From positions 1 through 59,895 of IMG/VR virus record IMGVR_UViG_3300044799_000410: DNA of 59,895 nucleotides. The stretch is one strand, 5' to 3'. Each line of letters starts with the position of its first letter. Within the stretch, counting starts at the first letter, position 1. Positions 7,838 through 16,636 of this stretch are shown piece by piece. The DNA comes from a virus. The notes under the pieces are model-generated. The model was not told the DNA's origin and did no database searches. It saw only the letters and a list, made by a program, of their open reading frames with translations. A program made the translations under genes and the position numbers.

Positions 7838-8259
7838 GGCTTTGCCTTTTCCGAAACGTCCGGTAAATCCGGGACCTTTTCTTCCCACACCTCCACCTCA
7901 TCTTCATATTCAGTGCCATCATAAGAGAATATCTCTTGATGGGGAACGAATCCTTTTGCTTCCAGAATGGCCTGCATCCTGGGAAGAGGTGTGGGGATGG
8001 CTATTCTGTAACCTTTCTCCTTGATAGCCCTGAATAAAGCCGACAAATTCCCTTGTCCCTGGTTAATAGAAATGATTGCAGAGATTAAGATCCGGTTTCC
8101 CTTCTTCCAGAGATAGGATCCAGGCAGATTAATATTATCGCTGCCGGCGAATTTATCGCTGGTAAATCCGATTGACTTACCGAAAGGACTATCCAATTTG
8201 ATCATCCCATTATTGAAGGAATGCCGGCCACGTGATGAAGTTCTAGTCATTTGTACCAA
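7834..8259 (-). CDS. GNAT-like acetyltransferase-fold protein
   Basis: 141 residues. Residues about 48-108 follow the GNAT core: a strand, then a Q-G-Q-G-N-L phosphate-loop-like turn, a helix, the strand R-I-A-I-P-T-P, a helix and a G-F-V ending. In GNAT enzymes the Q/R-x-x-G-x-G/A loop binds acetyl-CoA. The acidic C-terminal tail (D/E-rich) is extra. Two possible ATGs, 8259 and 8250; both overlap the upstream gene slightly. A role as protein or small-molecule acetyltransferase is inferred. Confidence 0.45.
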   Translation of the reverse strand: MVQMTRTSSRGRHSFNNGMIKLDSPFGKSIGFTSDKFAGSDNINLPGSYLWKKGNRILISAIISINQGQGNLSALFRAIKEKGYRIAIPTPLPRMQAILEAKGFVPHQEIFSYDGTEYEDEVEVWEEKVPDLPDVSEKAKP

Positions 8260-9026
8260 TCCGCCGGGAATTCCCGAATACGTAGATCTTCCGGGAAGTC
8301 ATCCAAATTTTCAAGTTTTGTCGGTCCTCCGAGTTGTTTAGAAAACCAACTAATACCGGAAACCTCTTGTTTTACCCGTCGCATGAGATCCACCGAGACC
8401 GGTTTCTTTCCGGCTCCAGATTGTCCACCAAAAACAACCCATGAAAAGTATCCTTTCACTCCTCTTAAATCAATATATTCTAAAGCTGGTTCATACGAAA
8501 TGAAAGGTAATTTGGGCCAACCCCAATATTTCATCATCTCAGCTAGGCGGATGCGCGTTATTCTGGATGTAATACTTATTCCTGGAACCAAGTTTTTCGG
8601 CCATAGACCCCGTGTCTCCAGATATTGAGCGAACTGAACCATGCGGTTTGCATGTTTCGTCGGCCATAAATACAGGTGGGGTGTGTCCCGCACGACGGTA
8701 ATCACCTCCTGGAGAAGATAATCGAAATCCGCCAAAATAGCATCGGACATATCCGATATAAAGACGATCCGCGGCAGTCTGTTAAGCCAGGGCTTGTCAA
8801 TCCGATTCTTTCCACGCAGATCAGGCCAATTTCTACAAACTTTCATCCGGCCAGGTTTCAGATCTACTTCTGGAGATTGGAAGGATATATCAGGGTGCCA
8901 GCGAGACCACATGATCCCAGCATAACATTCGTGTATGCCGGTCTTGTCATTCCAGAGTTCACAACCGATACATCGTTCGGTGGGATTTATTGAAGAATCA
9001 CACCAATTTACGCCGGAATCTTTCAT
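8247..9026 (-). CDS. DUF5131 family (phage Gp37/Gp68) protein
   Basis: 259 residues. N-terminal W-C-D-S-S-I-N-P-T followed by C-x2-C-x11-C (C19, C22, C34) with C-Y-A, then R-I-V-F-I-S-D-M-S-D and a late V-V-F-G-G-Q-S-G segment are hallmarks of the Gp37/Gp68 family. Family members have a barrel related to radical SAM enzymes and are frequent in phages, but no reaction is established. The spaced cysteines could hold metal or an iron-sulfur cluster. It is followed by a GNAT-like gene with a 13-base overlap. Confidence 0.75.
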   Translation of the reverse strand: MKDSGVNWCDSSINPTERCIGCELWNDKTGIHECYAGIMWSRWHPDISFQSPEVDLKPGRMKVCRNWPDLRGKNRIDKPWLNRLPRIVFISDMSDAILADFDYLLQEVITVVRDTPHLYLWPTKHANRMVQFAQYLETRGLWPKNLVPGISITSRITRIRLAEMMKYWGWPKLPFISYEPALEYIDLRGVKGYFSWVVFGGQSGAGKKPVSVDLMRRVKQEVSGISWFSKQLGGPTKLENLDDFPEDLRIREFPADWYK

Positions 9027-9029
9027 GGA

Positions 9030-9692
9030 CTATATTCTTCTTATGGTGATGGAGGGTTCGCCATACTTGCGAGCCTGTTCTAGTTGCGGGACAAGAGCGA
9101 TCATTCCGTCCAACATGTCGTTATTCCAAGAGACGCGGCCCTTGACATAGACGGCCATGTAATATTGACCTTTGACGGTAACCCCAACATCTTTAGTTGC
9201 GACCTTGATCTCCTCGGTCAATTTCTTGATATTATCGTCCACAACCTCGGCCTTGCCCGCAAATTCCGCTTCTATTTCGGCGCGGCGTTGCTGGAGGGCG
9301 TCATAAACGCCCTTTGTTTCCGCCTCCACTTTGGCTTGGATTTCGGCCTTTGCGGTCTGAATTTGCTGGCGGACTTCGGCGTCTTGTTCTGCCCGTTTTG
9401 CGTTCACTTCGGCCCGTTGCCGATCAATTTCTGCGAGCGCGACTTTGATTTCTTCTGGGACAACAATCTTCGCCAAGTTCACTTCGGCTTCTTTCTGCTG
9501 TGCTTCAAAGGCAGGAATAAACGACATCTCAGCTTCGCCCATTTGCTTCATCCCGTTTTTGACAATTGTTTCAACTTCGGCAGGGATTTTAACTTCTTCG
9601 AGCAAGGCGTGTTTTTCGGATTCCAGCAGGTCCCGCCGCGCTTGATAATCTGCAAGTGTATCGAGCATGGTTTTAATATCGGTTTCGTTCAT
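9030..9692 (-). CDS. Coiled-coil protein of unknown function
   Basis: 220 residues. Residues about 1-165 are Ala/Glu/Gln/Lys-rich heptads, almost certainly a long coiled coil. The C-terminal 50 residues form a conserved-looking domain (V-T-V-K-G-Q-Y-Y-M-A-V-Y, then G-R-V-S-W-N and G-E-P-S-I-T-I-R). This combination recalls the Gam-like and related recombination-region proteins of phages, but I cannot assign it. It lies just downstream of the large recombination-region gene, with a TAAGATG junction. Confidence 0.55.
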   Translation of the reverse strand: MNETDIKTMLDTLADYQARRDLLESEKHALLEEVKIPAEVETIVKNGMKQMGEAEMSFIPAFEAQQKEAEVNLAKIVVPEEIKVALAEIDRQRAEVNAKRAEQDAEVRQQIQTAKAEIQAKVEAETKGVYDALQQRRAEIEAEFAGKAEVVDDNIKKLTEEIKVATKDVGVTVKGQYYMAVYVKGRVSWNNDMLDGMIALVPQLEQARKYGEPSITIRRI

Positions 9693-9693
9693 C

Positions 9694-11121
9694 TTATTCT
9701 TCCATTCCTGGTAGAACGGTTTGTCCCTTGGCGATCTGTTCCGCTTCCCAGACGGCCTTGAGTTCCCGGACGGCCATAGGATCAGGAGTATAACTTCCTC
9801 CCGTATCTTTTACGGGCTTGAGCCAATCAAGCATGGCGAGAATCTGAGGTCCGGTCATCTTCTTCGAGCTATCTACACCCCACAGGAACATTAAACAGGA
9901 ACGGCGAATCTTGGCGGCATCCGGATCCGGTGCAAAAGTATACTCCATCATGGACACCATAAGACCGACTTGACCAGGATTCGCTTCGCCTTTTTTATTG
10001 GATGCCTTTCGGACCAACATGGAACGGAGGGTTAACGGGATAAGTGGACGTTCAATTTGGGTGCCTTCCGTTGGAGGTGGTGGTGGCTCCACTAGACCTG
10101 CCGGCTGCTTGGGGAGTTCTCCTGGGCCTGCTGATTGCTGGGGCGGCTCCCCAACCGGAATAGGAGTAGGAGTTTTGTCCCGGACCTGCACGTCATAAAC
10201 ACCTGTGGTCTCTGGAGGAGCAAATCTACCTTCGTCCTCATGTTCACCTTCCAGTTCATCTTGATCAGGATTGAAGACTCCTTCAACCGTGGCTGGTAGC
10301 ATTGCCCTTGAGAGAAATTCGCCGGTGAGAGCATTCTTCGACATGCGTGCGAAGGCGTGTTTTACCCAATCAGGATCTGCCTTGATGTTAATCAGCCATT
10401 GTTTGACCCGTGAGGCTGTCCCATCTTCATGATTCCAGGTAATCTCCTTTTGTGAGCGATAGATTACGAAAGGAACGCCGCCAGCATTGCCACCATTGAT
10501 GAGATCGGCAATTGTCTGGATGCCGGCCAACTGGAGTTTGATATTCTGGCAGTCATACCAGGAGGTTGTTTTCAGGATGAACTGAACAAGTTCTCCAGCA
10601 TTGACCATATCCTCCAAAACGAGACGGAGTCGCCCACTGCACCTTACGGTCAACTCAAAATGTTTATTGCCTCGCTCGTATTTTATGATCTCTTTCGGCA
10701 GGAATTTTTTGAATGGCTGTCCATCTTTCACCAGGAATTTATTGCCATCGAGTGGGTCTTTCAGATAAATGTAATGGTCATCGTCGGCCAATCCCAAACG
10801 CCGGCCGGATTGGTAAATTTCATTCCCGTAATCCCAGGCCGCCCAAACGGATGTGGCCGGAACTACGGCACGTAATTCAAGTACCTCATAACCGTCCCTG
10901 ACCAGGTACTTTTCAGGATAGTTGACAAGTTGTTTGGCATGGGTTACGTGGAATGCGGCTTTGACAGTATCCGTTCCAGGAAGGAAATGTACCCTCATCT
11001 TCTGGCCGAGATCCTTCCCCATTACTTCGATCTCCTTATCTCCCTTCATGATTCTGTATTTCGGGGTCCCTTTCCGAATGTTAGCCACTTCCGGGAAGGC
11101 CATATCTTGTTTGCGAGACAT
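9694..11121 (-). CDS. Possible recombination directionality factor-like protein
   Basis: 475 residues from ATG 11121, which has GGAG eight bases upstream and follows the previous stop directly; an in-frame ATG 36 bases earlier lacks these. Residues about 160-280 (R-L-R-L-V-L-E-D-M, I-L-K-T-T-S-W-Y-D, G-V-P-F-V-I-Y, K-Q-W-L-I-N-I-K) resemble the Gp3-like recombination directionality factor family. A Pro-rich linker with P-P-P-P-P near 350 precedes a helical C-terminal domain ending in L-P-G-M-E-E. If correct it would act with a recombinase, yet none is visible here, so another recombination role is possible. Confidence 0.4.
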   Translation of the reverse strand: MSRKQDMAFPEVANIRKGTPKYRIMKGDKEIEVMGKDLGQKMRVHFLPGTDTVKAAFHVTHAKQLVNYPEKYLVRDGYEVLELRAVVPATSVWAAWDYGNEIYQSGRRLGLADDDHYIYLKDPLDGNKFLVKDGQPFKKFLPKEIIKYERGNKHFELTVRCSGRLRLVLEDMVNAGELVQFILKTTSWYDCQNIKLQLAGIQTIADLINGGNAGGVPFVIYRSQKEITWNHEDGTASRVKQWLINIKADPDWVKHAFARMSKNALTGEFLSRAMLPATVEGVFNPDQDELEGEHEDEGRFAPPETTGVYDVQVRDKTPTPIPVGEPPQQSAGPGELPKQPAGLVEPPPPPTEGTQIERPLIPLTLRSMLVRKASNKKGEANPGQVGLMVSMMEYTFAPDPDAAKIRRSCLMFLWGVDSSKKMTGPQILAMLDWLKPVKDTGGSYTPDPMAVRELKAVWEAEQIAKGQTVLPGMEE

Positions 11122-11122
11122 A

Positions 11123-11458
11123 TTATTCTCCTTCTGCTTTTTTAATCCTGGCTCCAAATGATTTGAGCAATTCAGTCACAGTGAGTCCGGTGCGCTTTTC
11201 ATCGGGGTGCAGCCAGGGGAGTGCATCCCGAAGTGCGTCTAAAGCAAGTTGATATTGGTGATCATTATTCCAGATGTACCATTCGACAAATTTTCGCGAG
11301 ATGAAACCGGGACCGGTATTTTTGCATTCAATGCAGTAGACGTTCACGATCTGCGGATTTTCCTTATCTTCCTGCCTGTAATTCAATTCTCCCCAGCAAG
11401 CAGCACAAAGGTAATCCCGTTTCATGTCATGCGCAGACCAATAGCTCATTATAGTCAT
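11123..11458 (-). CDS. Small zinc-ribbon protein
   Basis: 111 residues with two Cys pairs, C-A-A-C near residue 18 and C-I-E-C near 42, an arrangement for one zinc ion. The C-terminal half is helical. One of many such small proteins in this operon. Function unknown; nucleic-acid or protein binding is likely. Confidence 0.6.
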   Translation of the reverse strand: MTIMSYWSAHDMKRDYLCAACWGELNYRQEDKENPQIVNVYCIECKNTGPGFISRKFVEWYIWNNDHQYQLALDALRDALPWLHPDEKRTGLTVTELLKSFGARIKKAEGE

Positions 11459-11473
11459 GGTTCATTTCCGAAA

Positions 11474-11794
11474 TCAGAAGTCATCGTTTTCTTTGGCTGT
11501 CTCCTCGGCTTTCTCCTCAGAATGTTCTTTGAGGGTAATTTCCCAAAAAGCCATCCACTTTTTAGCTTTCTCGTTTATGGGTTCAATATCCTTTTCAGTG
11601 ATGCGGACTCCACATGATCTACAATAGAGTTGGGAGATATTCAATCTTCCATGGCGCATTCGGAGGGTAGATAGGAAAACATAGTTTCCGCAGACCGTGT
11701 GCCGGATAATTGCATCTCCTTTGACCTTTTCAAGACCAGTTGCATCACCATCGGATTTTGGATTTTGATTATGATCATCCATTAATAAAACCAT
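11474..11794 (-). CDS. Small zinc-binding protein
   Basis: About 106 residues. H-T-V-C-G and C-R-S-C-G motifs (near residues 33 and 58) could bind one zinc ion. The C-terminus is acidic and helical. The start is uncertain: ATG 11794 lies just after the methyltransferase stop and a second ATG is at 11782; neither has a clear ribosome-binding site, so coupling is likely. Confidence 0.5.
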   Translation of the reverse strand: MVLLMDDHNQNPKSDGDATGLEKVKGDAIIRHTVCGNYVFLSTLRMRHGRLNISQLYCRSCGVRITEKDIEPINEKAKKWMAFWEITLKEHSEEKAEETAKENDDF

Positions 11795-11797
11795 CAA

Positions 11798-12898
11798 TCA
11801 AAAGAGGGTCGTCTGGATATTAGGAGATAACCACATACATTCTATGGTCGGCTTTGCATGTCCTGCTCGACTGCTCCTCGAGACAAAGCGCCAATCCTTA
11901 TATAACATCAAATAGAGATCTGATGAATAACCGCTGATGATGGCCATCCCCATAATATTATGCAGGGCATCGGCCAGCCTCACATGATCTTCTTCTGTTA
12001 TCTCATTCCGGTATTTGACACTCGAAGAACTGCGCGTTTTGATCAGGTAGGGAGGATCTGCATAGAATAATGTTGTGGATTTGTCAAAGTCACGGATGAG
12101 ATCGATGGCAGGTCTTTGTTCAATCGTCACTCCCTGCATTCGTTTTGAAAAGGCAGCAATATTTTCCGAGAAGTTCATCCAATCATTTGCGCCGGTGACT
12201 CCACTCTGGCTATTGCGCCTTATTCGGAAACCGGCGTGGGCTCTGGTGATCCCGTCGGATCCATGGCTGGCGAATGATCGGAAAATGATTCGTCTGGAGT
12301 TCTCTATCGGGTCCGGGCTGACTTCATAGGCCAAATCAAATTCTTTCCTGGAATAAGGTGTCAGAGCCAATAGTCTGGCTAATTCTGCGGCCTGCTGTGG
12401 GTCCCGCAGAACACGAAATACATCGCAAATCTCACCGTCAATATCATTATAAACCTCACCTTGTGAACGTGGTTTTGCCATGAGAACACTGCCGGCACCA
12501 CCATAAAGGTCTACGAAAAGCTGGTGAGCCGGAAAATGGGAAACAACCCAACGGCGGATGGCAAACTTTCCACCGGGGTAACGCATTATCGGACGCTTGA
12601 TCTTGGAAGTCTCTCCGTTTTTAGAACGGCATAATTTCTTCTTGAGCTGATTCTCATTTTCTTGGAATCGTTCAGTAATAATACGTTTTCCTATTTTGAT
12701 GCAATGACGACATTCCAGATATTCACTGATGATGTCATTGCCGCACCATTGGAAAACTGCCTGGGAAGATATTCTGGCCCCGCACATAGATCGTCCATCC
12801 ATGTGAAGATGCACAGGACCGCCTCGTTTTTCACCTGGAACGCCATAATAACCCGTGAAAATCTTGTTCCACTTTGCTATCTTGAATTGTGTTGTCAT
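11798..12898 (-). CDS. Adenine DNA methyltransferase (D12/Dam class) with zinc-ribbon N-terminus
   Basis: 366 residues from ATG 12898 (GGAG eight bases upstream, right after the C5 methyltransferase stop). Residues about 100 onwards are a D12-class N6-adenine methyltransferase: R-Y-P-G-G-K at the SAM site, D-L-Y-G-G-A-G-S, N-D-I-D-G-E, and the catalytic D-P-P-Y motif. D12 enzymes transfer methyl from S-adenosylmethionine to adenine N6. The first ~95 residues are an extra domain with Cys pairs (C-G-A-R and C-R-H-C) likely to bind zinc. Probably protects phage DNA from restriction. Confidence 0.85.
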   Translation of the reverse strand: MTTQFKIAKWNKIFTGYYGVPGEKRGGPVHLHMDGRSMCGARISSQAVFQWCGNDIISEYLECRHCIKIGKRIITERFQENENQLKKKLCRSKNGETSKIKRPIMRYPGGKFAIRRWVVSHFPAHQLFVDLYGGAGSVLMAKPRSQGEVYNDIDGEICDVFRVLRDPQQAAELARLLALTPYSRKEFDLAYEVSPDPIENSRRIIFRSFASHGSDGITRAHAGFRIRRNSQSGVTGANDWMNFSENIAAFSKRMQGVTIEQRPAIDLIRDFDKSTTLFYADPPYLIKTRSSSSVKYRNEITEEDHVRLADALHNIMGMAIISGYSSDLYLMLYKDWRFVSRSSRAGHAKPTIECMWLSPNIQTTLF

Positions 12899-12911
12899 CT
12901 GATTGCTCCGA

Positions 12912-13775
12912 TCAAAACATCTGTTCCTGTATAAGATCATCTGGGACGTTCTCCTCTTTGATGGCTGTTCGCATATCGCTGCGCTTCCTTCCTTTGACCA
13001 TTGCCCCACAGCCGGCACTGGTCAGCAGAGTGCGTTTCAGCATATCCGCGTCGCCAAAATTACCCTTTTCCAACATCTGGACAAATACGTCGAGTACGGG
13101 TAGGCCCTCAGGTGTAAGCATGTTGATTATACCGGGGACGTTTTCAAAGATTATTGTCCTGGGTTGAATTTCCAGCACGAGTCGGGCAAACTCGAATACC
13201 AGACTATTACGGGGATCCATCACATTGCGTTTACCAGCCATACTGAAACCCTGGCAGGGCGGTGAACCCATCACCACGTCAATCTCACCGACCTTCTTTC
13301 CGACTTCTTCCAGGATGCGTTTCCCGGTCAACTTGCGCACGTCGCCGACGATAAAAACGCCTACACCAGGCATGTCGGGATGACCCCGAATCCAGCCGCC
13401 CCCGGTGGTAAAGGCATGGCTGATCGTTTTCTTCTTGTCGTCTACCTTCATCTGTTTGCGCAGTTCCTTCTCCATTCTGGCTTTATCATCTGGCTCCAGA
13501 AATACAAAACGCATTGGGTAGGCACCGAGATTATGAGTATATGTGATTGCGGCAATTACATCATTATCCACGCCTGCCAGGATTTGAATCCCAGATTGCA
13601 TAGATCCCAAACTAAATCCGCCACAACCCGCAAATAGATCAATGCCTACCGGCCTGGGTTTGGGGATGGCGCTTTTGGGAATCAATATGCCATCTTTTAT
13701 TACCCAGTCAGAGGATGAAAATGTACCTTTAGTTTCTTGCTCCACTGGCAAGCGCAGGATAGGAGATATTAGCAT
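12912..13775 (-). CDS. C5-cytosine DNA methyltransferase, short form
   Basis: 287 residues. Motif I (D-L-F-A-G-C-G-G, about 46-53), motif IV with catalytic Cys174 (S-P-P-C-Q-G-F-S) and motif VI (F-E-N-V-P-G, 210-215) are intact. Only about 72 residues follow motif VI, where complete enzymes have the target-recognition domain and motifs VIII-X including the G-N-S/Q-x-x segment. It therefore looks truncated or split; no other open reading frame nearby supplies the missing part. It is followed closely by the D12 methyltransferase. Whether it is active is unclear. Confidence 0.75.
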   Translation of the reverse strand: MLISPILRLPVEQETKGTFSSSDWVIKDGILIPKSAIPKPRPVGIDLFAGCGGFSLGSMQSGIQILAGVDNDVIAAITYTHNLGAYPMRFVFLEPDDKARMEKELRKQMKVDDKKKTISHAFTTGGGWIRGHPDMPGVGVFIVGDVRKLTGKRILEEVGKKVGEIDVVMGSPPCQGFSMAGKRNVMDPRNSLVFEFARLVLEIQPRTIIFENVPGIINMLTPEGLPVLDVFVQMLEKGNFGDADMLKRTLLTSAGCGAMVKGRKRSDMRTAIKEENVPDDLIQEQMF

Positions 13776-14117
13776 TTATGTTTTTGCCTTGTTCTTTTCG
13801 GGAATGTCAACTGTTTGGTCTGGTAGATGCAATTGTTGGTTTTGGGGCTTCTCGAAATCATAGACAATAGTGCAGTGGCCATCCTTTTCTTTTTTCTTAA
13901 TCATCTCCAGATGATACGCGAAATCGGTTTCAAAGTGTTCCCAGCATTCTTGCGAGAATCCAGATAAAACAACTGATCCGCAACCCGGACATTCCCAAGA
14001 ATCGGCGGACCAAATCTTATAGGGACGGGGTGGATCATTGAACATCTCTACCAAATAAACATCATTACTTTTGACGCGGAATTCTGTCTGACAATGAACA
14101 CAAATTAATTTATTCAT
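13776..14117 (-). CDS. Small zinc-ribbon protein
   Basis: 113 residues from ATG 14117, which has AAGGAA upstream and overlaps the previous stop by 8 bases; the longer ORF start at 14207 would overlap far more. C-V-H-C near residue 6 and C-P-G-C near 44 form a likely four-Cys zinc ribbon. The rest is charged with no known domain. Its stop is adjacent to the start of the C5 methyltransferase. Confidence 0.55.
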   Translation of the reverse strand: MNKLICVHCQTEFRVKSNDVYLVEMFNDPPRPYKIWSADSWECPGCGSVVLSGFSQECWEHFETDFAYHLEMIKKKEKDGHCTIVYDFEKPQNQQLHLPDQTVDIPEKNKAKT

Positions 14118-14568
14118 GGTATTTCCTTCCACAGAATGGACAATATGTGACGAAAACAGTAATCGGTTTTCCTCGCTTCTTGGTTGTATCGTCTTTTGTT
14201 GTTGCAATGACCAACCGTGGTGGTAGAACTTGGCCTGTTTGCATATTTATAGTTACGGGAACCTCAAGAATAGTATTGGTATTGTTTTTGCGAAGTATCT
14301 CATTGGTTCTTTCGATGCAATTACAAGCGGGGATTTCTCCCAATCTCTTGGAAGCCTCCCCGATCTTCGCCAGCAAGTCACCAGCAAGGAATGGATATTC
14401 TTCCTTGCATGAAATTATATAAGCCTCAATGGCTGGAATAGCAAAAATATCATGAGTTAGATCTAAAACAAAATATTCGCAACCATCATGTTTTTCACCA
14501 GGCGCATCTCTACCGTCCCTGCGCTTCACGATAAACTTATCTATCAAACCTTTCGTTTTATCGCCCAT
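14110..14568 (-). CDS. Conserved-type phage protein with C-terminal zinc motif
   Basis: 152 residues. The N-terminal pattern (K-F-x-V-x-R-R-D-G-R-D-A-P-G-x-K-H-D-G-C-x-Y-F-V-L-D-L) is one I have seen in phage proteins of unknown function. The end has C-P-F-C-G-R-K-Y, half a zinc site. No enzymatic motif is evident. Confidence 0.6.
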   Translation of the reverse strand: MGDKTKGLIDKFIVKRRDGRDAPGEKHDGCEYFVLDLTHDIFAIPAIEAYIISCKEEYPFLAGDLLAKIGEASKRLGEIPACNCIERTNEILRKNNTNTILEVPVTINMQTGQVLPPRLVIATTKDDTTKKRGKPITVFVTYCPFCGRKYHE

Positions 14569-14592
14569 CGGAATCTCCTTTTGGAGCGGATA

Positions 14593-14868
14593 TTAGCCCG
14601 CCTCCTGTAATAATAGACTGGTTTCATTGACCATAACCCAATATTTGTGATTGGGGATGGTTGCACGCTTTAGAATATTGGCAACTTCCATACTCAACCC
14701 TAACATGGGAACATATTGCCGTAGGAGAGATTTGGGAATTCCCGATTTTAGGGCATTCCTACCTGTTTCCTGGCTATTCCAACCAAACGGATTACAATGC
14801 AGTCCATAGAGGCGGCGGTATGGATTTTTGCGCCAATCAAGGTTGACAAAAAATCTCATTTCCATCAT
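14593..14868 (-). CDS. Hypothetical protein
   Basis: 91 residues filling the gap between the HerA-like gene and the next gene. AGGAT lies a few bases before ATG 14868, and a second start two codons on is possible. Basic N-terminus with Trp/Tyr/Arg, then a helical part. I do not recognise it; kept because spacing, strand and ribosome-binding site fit the operon. Confidence 0.45.
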   Translation of the reverse strand: MMEMRFFVNLDWRKNPYRRLYGLHCNPFGWNSQETGRNALKSGIPKSLLRQYVPMLGLSMEVANILKRATIPNHKYWVMVNETSLLLQEAG

Positions 14869-14874
14869 TTTATC

Positions 14875-16623
14875 CTATCCAAACAAATTATCATTGGCCT
14901 TGACTCGTGAGGGGGCTGTGACTACCACCAATTTTCGCGCCGATAATCGTTGCAGGTAGGTATCCCGGCTGGAACGTGCATATCCTGTTTCATTGCTGAT
15001 ATTTTCCCGCTCGACCTCCTTCGGATATTCATTGCAAATCACCTGTAGGATCTTCGCCTCCCCGCCATGCAACTTGTTCAGCCAATATTCCCGGAGTTCA
15101 TCACCGGTCGGAAGTTGCTGAAAGTTCGGACCAAGAGCCTCGGTGCCGGCAACAGTGATATAAACCGGTCCCCCGAATGGAGTAAAGGTAACGAAACCTT
15201 TTGTCACCAGCCTCTGTAGATAGGTATCCCTACTGGACCGTTTGTAGCCGGTAAGGATTGTCAACTGTTCACGGGTGACGCCCTCTGGATATTGGGCGCA
15301 CGCCGTTAGGATCTTCACTTCGCCGACCGGCAACCTCCCATTCGCGGCATATTTCCAGTCATCTGTATCGGGTCGGACTGCATTCTCTCTCCTGATTGGA
15401 TCAGCCGGCAATCTGATCTGAATGTTTTGGGTGGGAGGAAGGGGTCTGGTCACTTTCCTGGCTTGGGAAATTTGTTCTAATAAAACTCGCGAGGCGGCTA
15501 TCCACTCTGTGCCTTTTTCTCCCATTGTGGCCAACAAAGCACGTGTGGTTGTCACCAATTCTGTACCTTTTTCTCCCATTACGGTGGCCACACTTTCCAG
15601 TCTATCCAGATCCGCTTGCTGAAATACGGGGATCTCGACCAATCTCTCCTCGACCTGTGGAACGGTAACGGTCGGGCGAATAGACAATTCTTTTTTTAGG
15701 ACGCCAATTTGTTTCCTCAATTCGGCCTCGTTCATGGCCTTCTGTTCGGCTTCCTTGGGGAGATCTGATAATTTGGGTAGTAGAGATCTGATCTTTTCTG
15801 GAGACGGCGGAGGTGTCAAGGCAGATTTTGTGTCTCCAGGTTCGGGATGAGTAGTCGTGATCGCTCCCACTTTTACCAAGATGCGTTCTTTGCTGATCGC
15901 ACGTCCGAGTGCGAAGAAGTTGCCTGGTTCAATCACTTTCACTTCATTATAGAATAATTTTGCCTCTGGTCCTGAAATGCCTAATGCGTCGGCTGCCCGT
16001 TTCAAGTCAATGTCAATGAATGTCTGGCCGATCAAAACATTAGTCAGTTCGGCCGCGGCATCCTTACGCAACTTACCAAGACGCTGGGTGGCAAGGATAG
16101 CGCAGAATCCACGTTTTCGCCCTCGTGTGCATAATGCAATAATGGACTCGCTGGATTCTGACTCTCCCGATCCTTTCTCCGGCGCGAAGGCATGTGCCTC
16201 ATCGACAATCACCAATAGGGGATGCCAAAGTTCTTTCGGGGAATCGATCAATGCTTCCAAGAATAGGCGAACCCAGCGGTGCCTCTCGGCACTTTTCATC
16301 TCATAAAGATCACAGACGGCTGAGGTATTCAACTCCAGCAGCCGATGAGCCAACATCTGTGCTGAACGCGTGTCGGCTGGCGTGTCACCGCCTTTTCCGA
16401 CCAGAATAAAATCGAATCTCTCCCGCAGCGTGGCAAATTCGCCTTCTGGGTCAATAATAATGGTCTGGATAGCGCCGGCAGCCTGCTCGACAATGCGCCG
16501 GATGGTGTAACTTTTTCCACCGCCCGAATTCGCCTGTATGAGTAGTCTGGTCTTGAGCAAGGTATCCAAGTCGATATAAATATCCGATGATCTGTTACTT
16601 TTCCCAAGATTTATTTTGGTCAT
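14875..16623 (-). CDS. HerA/FtsK-superfamily ATPase with duplicated C-terminal repeat
   Basis: 582 residues from ATG 16623 (GAGAGGGA upstream, just after the previous stop). Walker A (S-G-G-G-K-S, about 33-38) and Walker B (L-L-V-I-V-D-E-A-H, 136-144) with a Q-R-L sensor place it in the HerA/DUF87 motor family, which pumps double-stranded DNA, often with a nuclease. A Glu/Lys-rich helical region (about 300-370) links to two related winged-helix-like modules sharing G-Y-x-R-S-S-R-D-T-Y-L-Q-R-L. This is the only helicase-like motor I recognise apart from the terminase, so it probably serves replication or recombination. Confidence 0.75.
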   Translation of the reverse strand: MTKINLGKSNRSSDIYIDLDTLLKTRLLIQANSGGGKSYTIRRIVEQAAGAIQTIIIDPEGEFATLRERFDFILVGKGGDTPADTRSAQMLAHRLLELNTSAVCDLYEMKSAERHRWVRLFLEALIDSPKELWHPLLVIVDEAHAFAPEKGSGESESSESIIALCTRGRKRGFCAILATQRLGKLRKDAAAELTNVLIGQTFIDIDLKRAADALGISGPEAKLFYNEVKVIEPGNFFALGRAISKERILVKVGAITTTHPEPGDTKSALTPPPSPEKIRSLLPKLSDLPKEAEQKAMNEAELRKQIGVLKKELSIRPTVTVPQVEERLVEIPVFQQADLDRLESVATVMGEKGTELVTTTRALLATMGEKGTEWIAASRVLLEQISQARKVTRPLPPTQNIQIRLPADPIRRENAVRPDTDDWKYAANGRLPVGEVKILTACAQYPEGVTREQLTILTGYKRSSRDTYLQRLVTKGFVTFTPFGGPVYITVAGTEALGPNFQQLPTGDELREYWLNKLHGGEAKILQVICNEYPKEVERENISNETGYARSSRDTYLQRLSARKLVVVTAPSRVKANDNLFG

Positions 16624-16636
16624 TGCTCTATCCCTC

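Noticed and set aside
9084-9761. 225-codon + strand frame
   Set aside because: Antisense to the coiled-coil gene; Phe/Leu/His-rich composition typical of the reverse of Glu/Lys-rich coding DNA.
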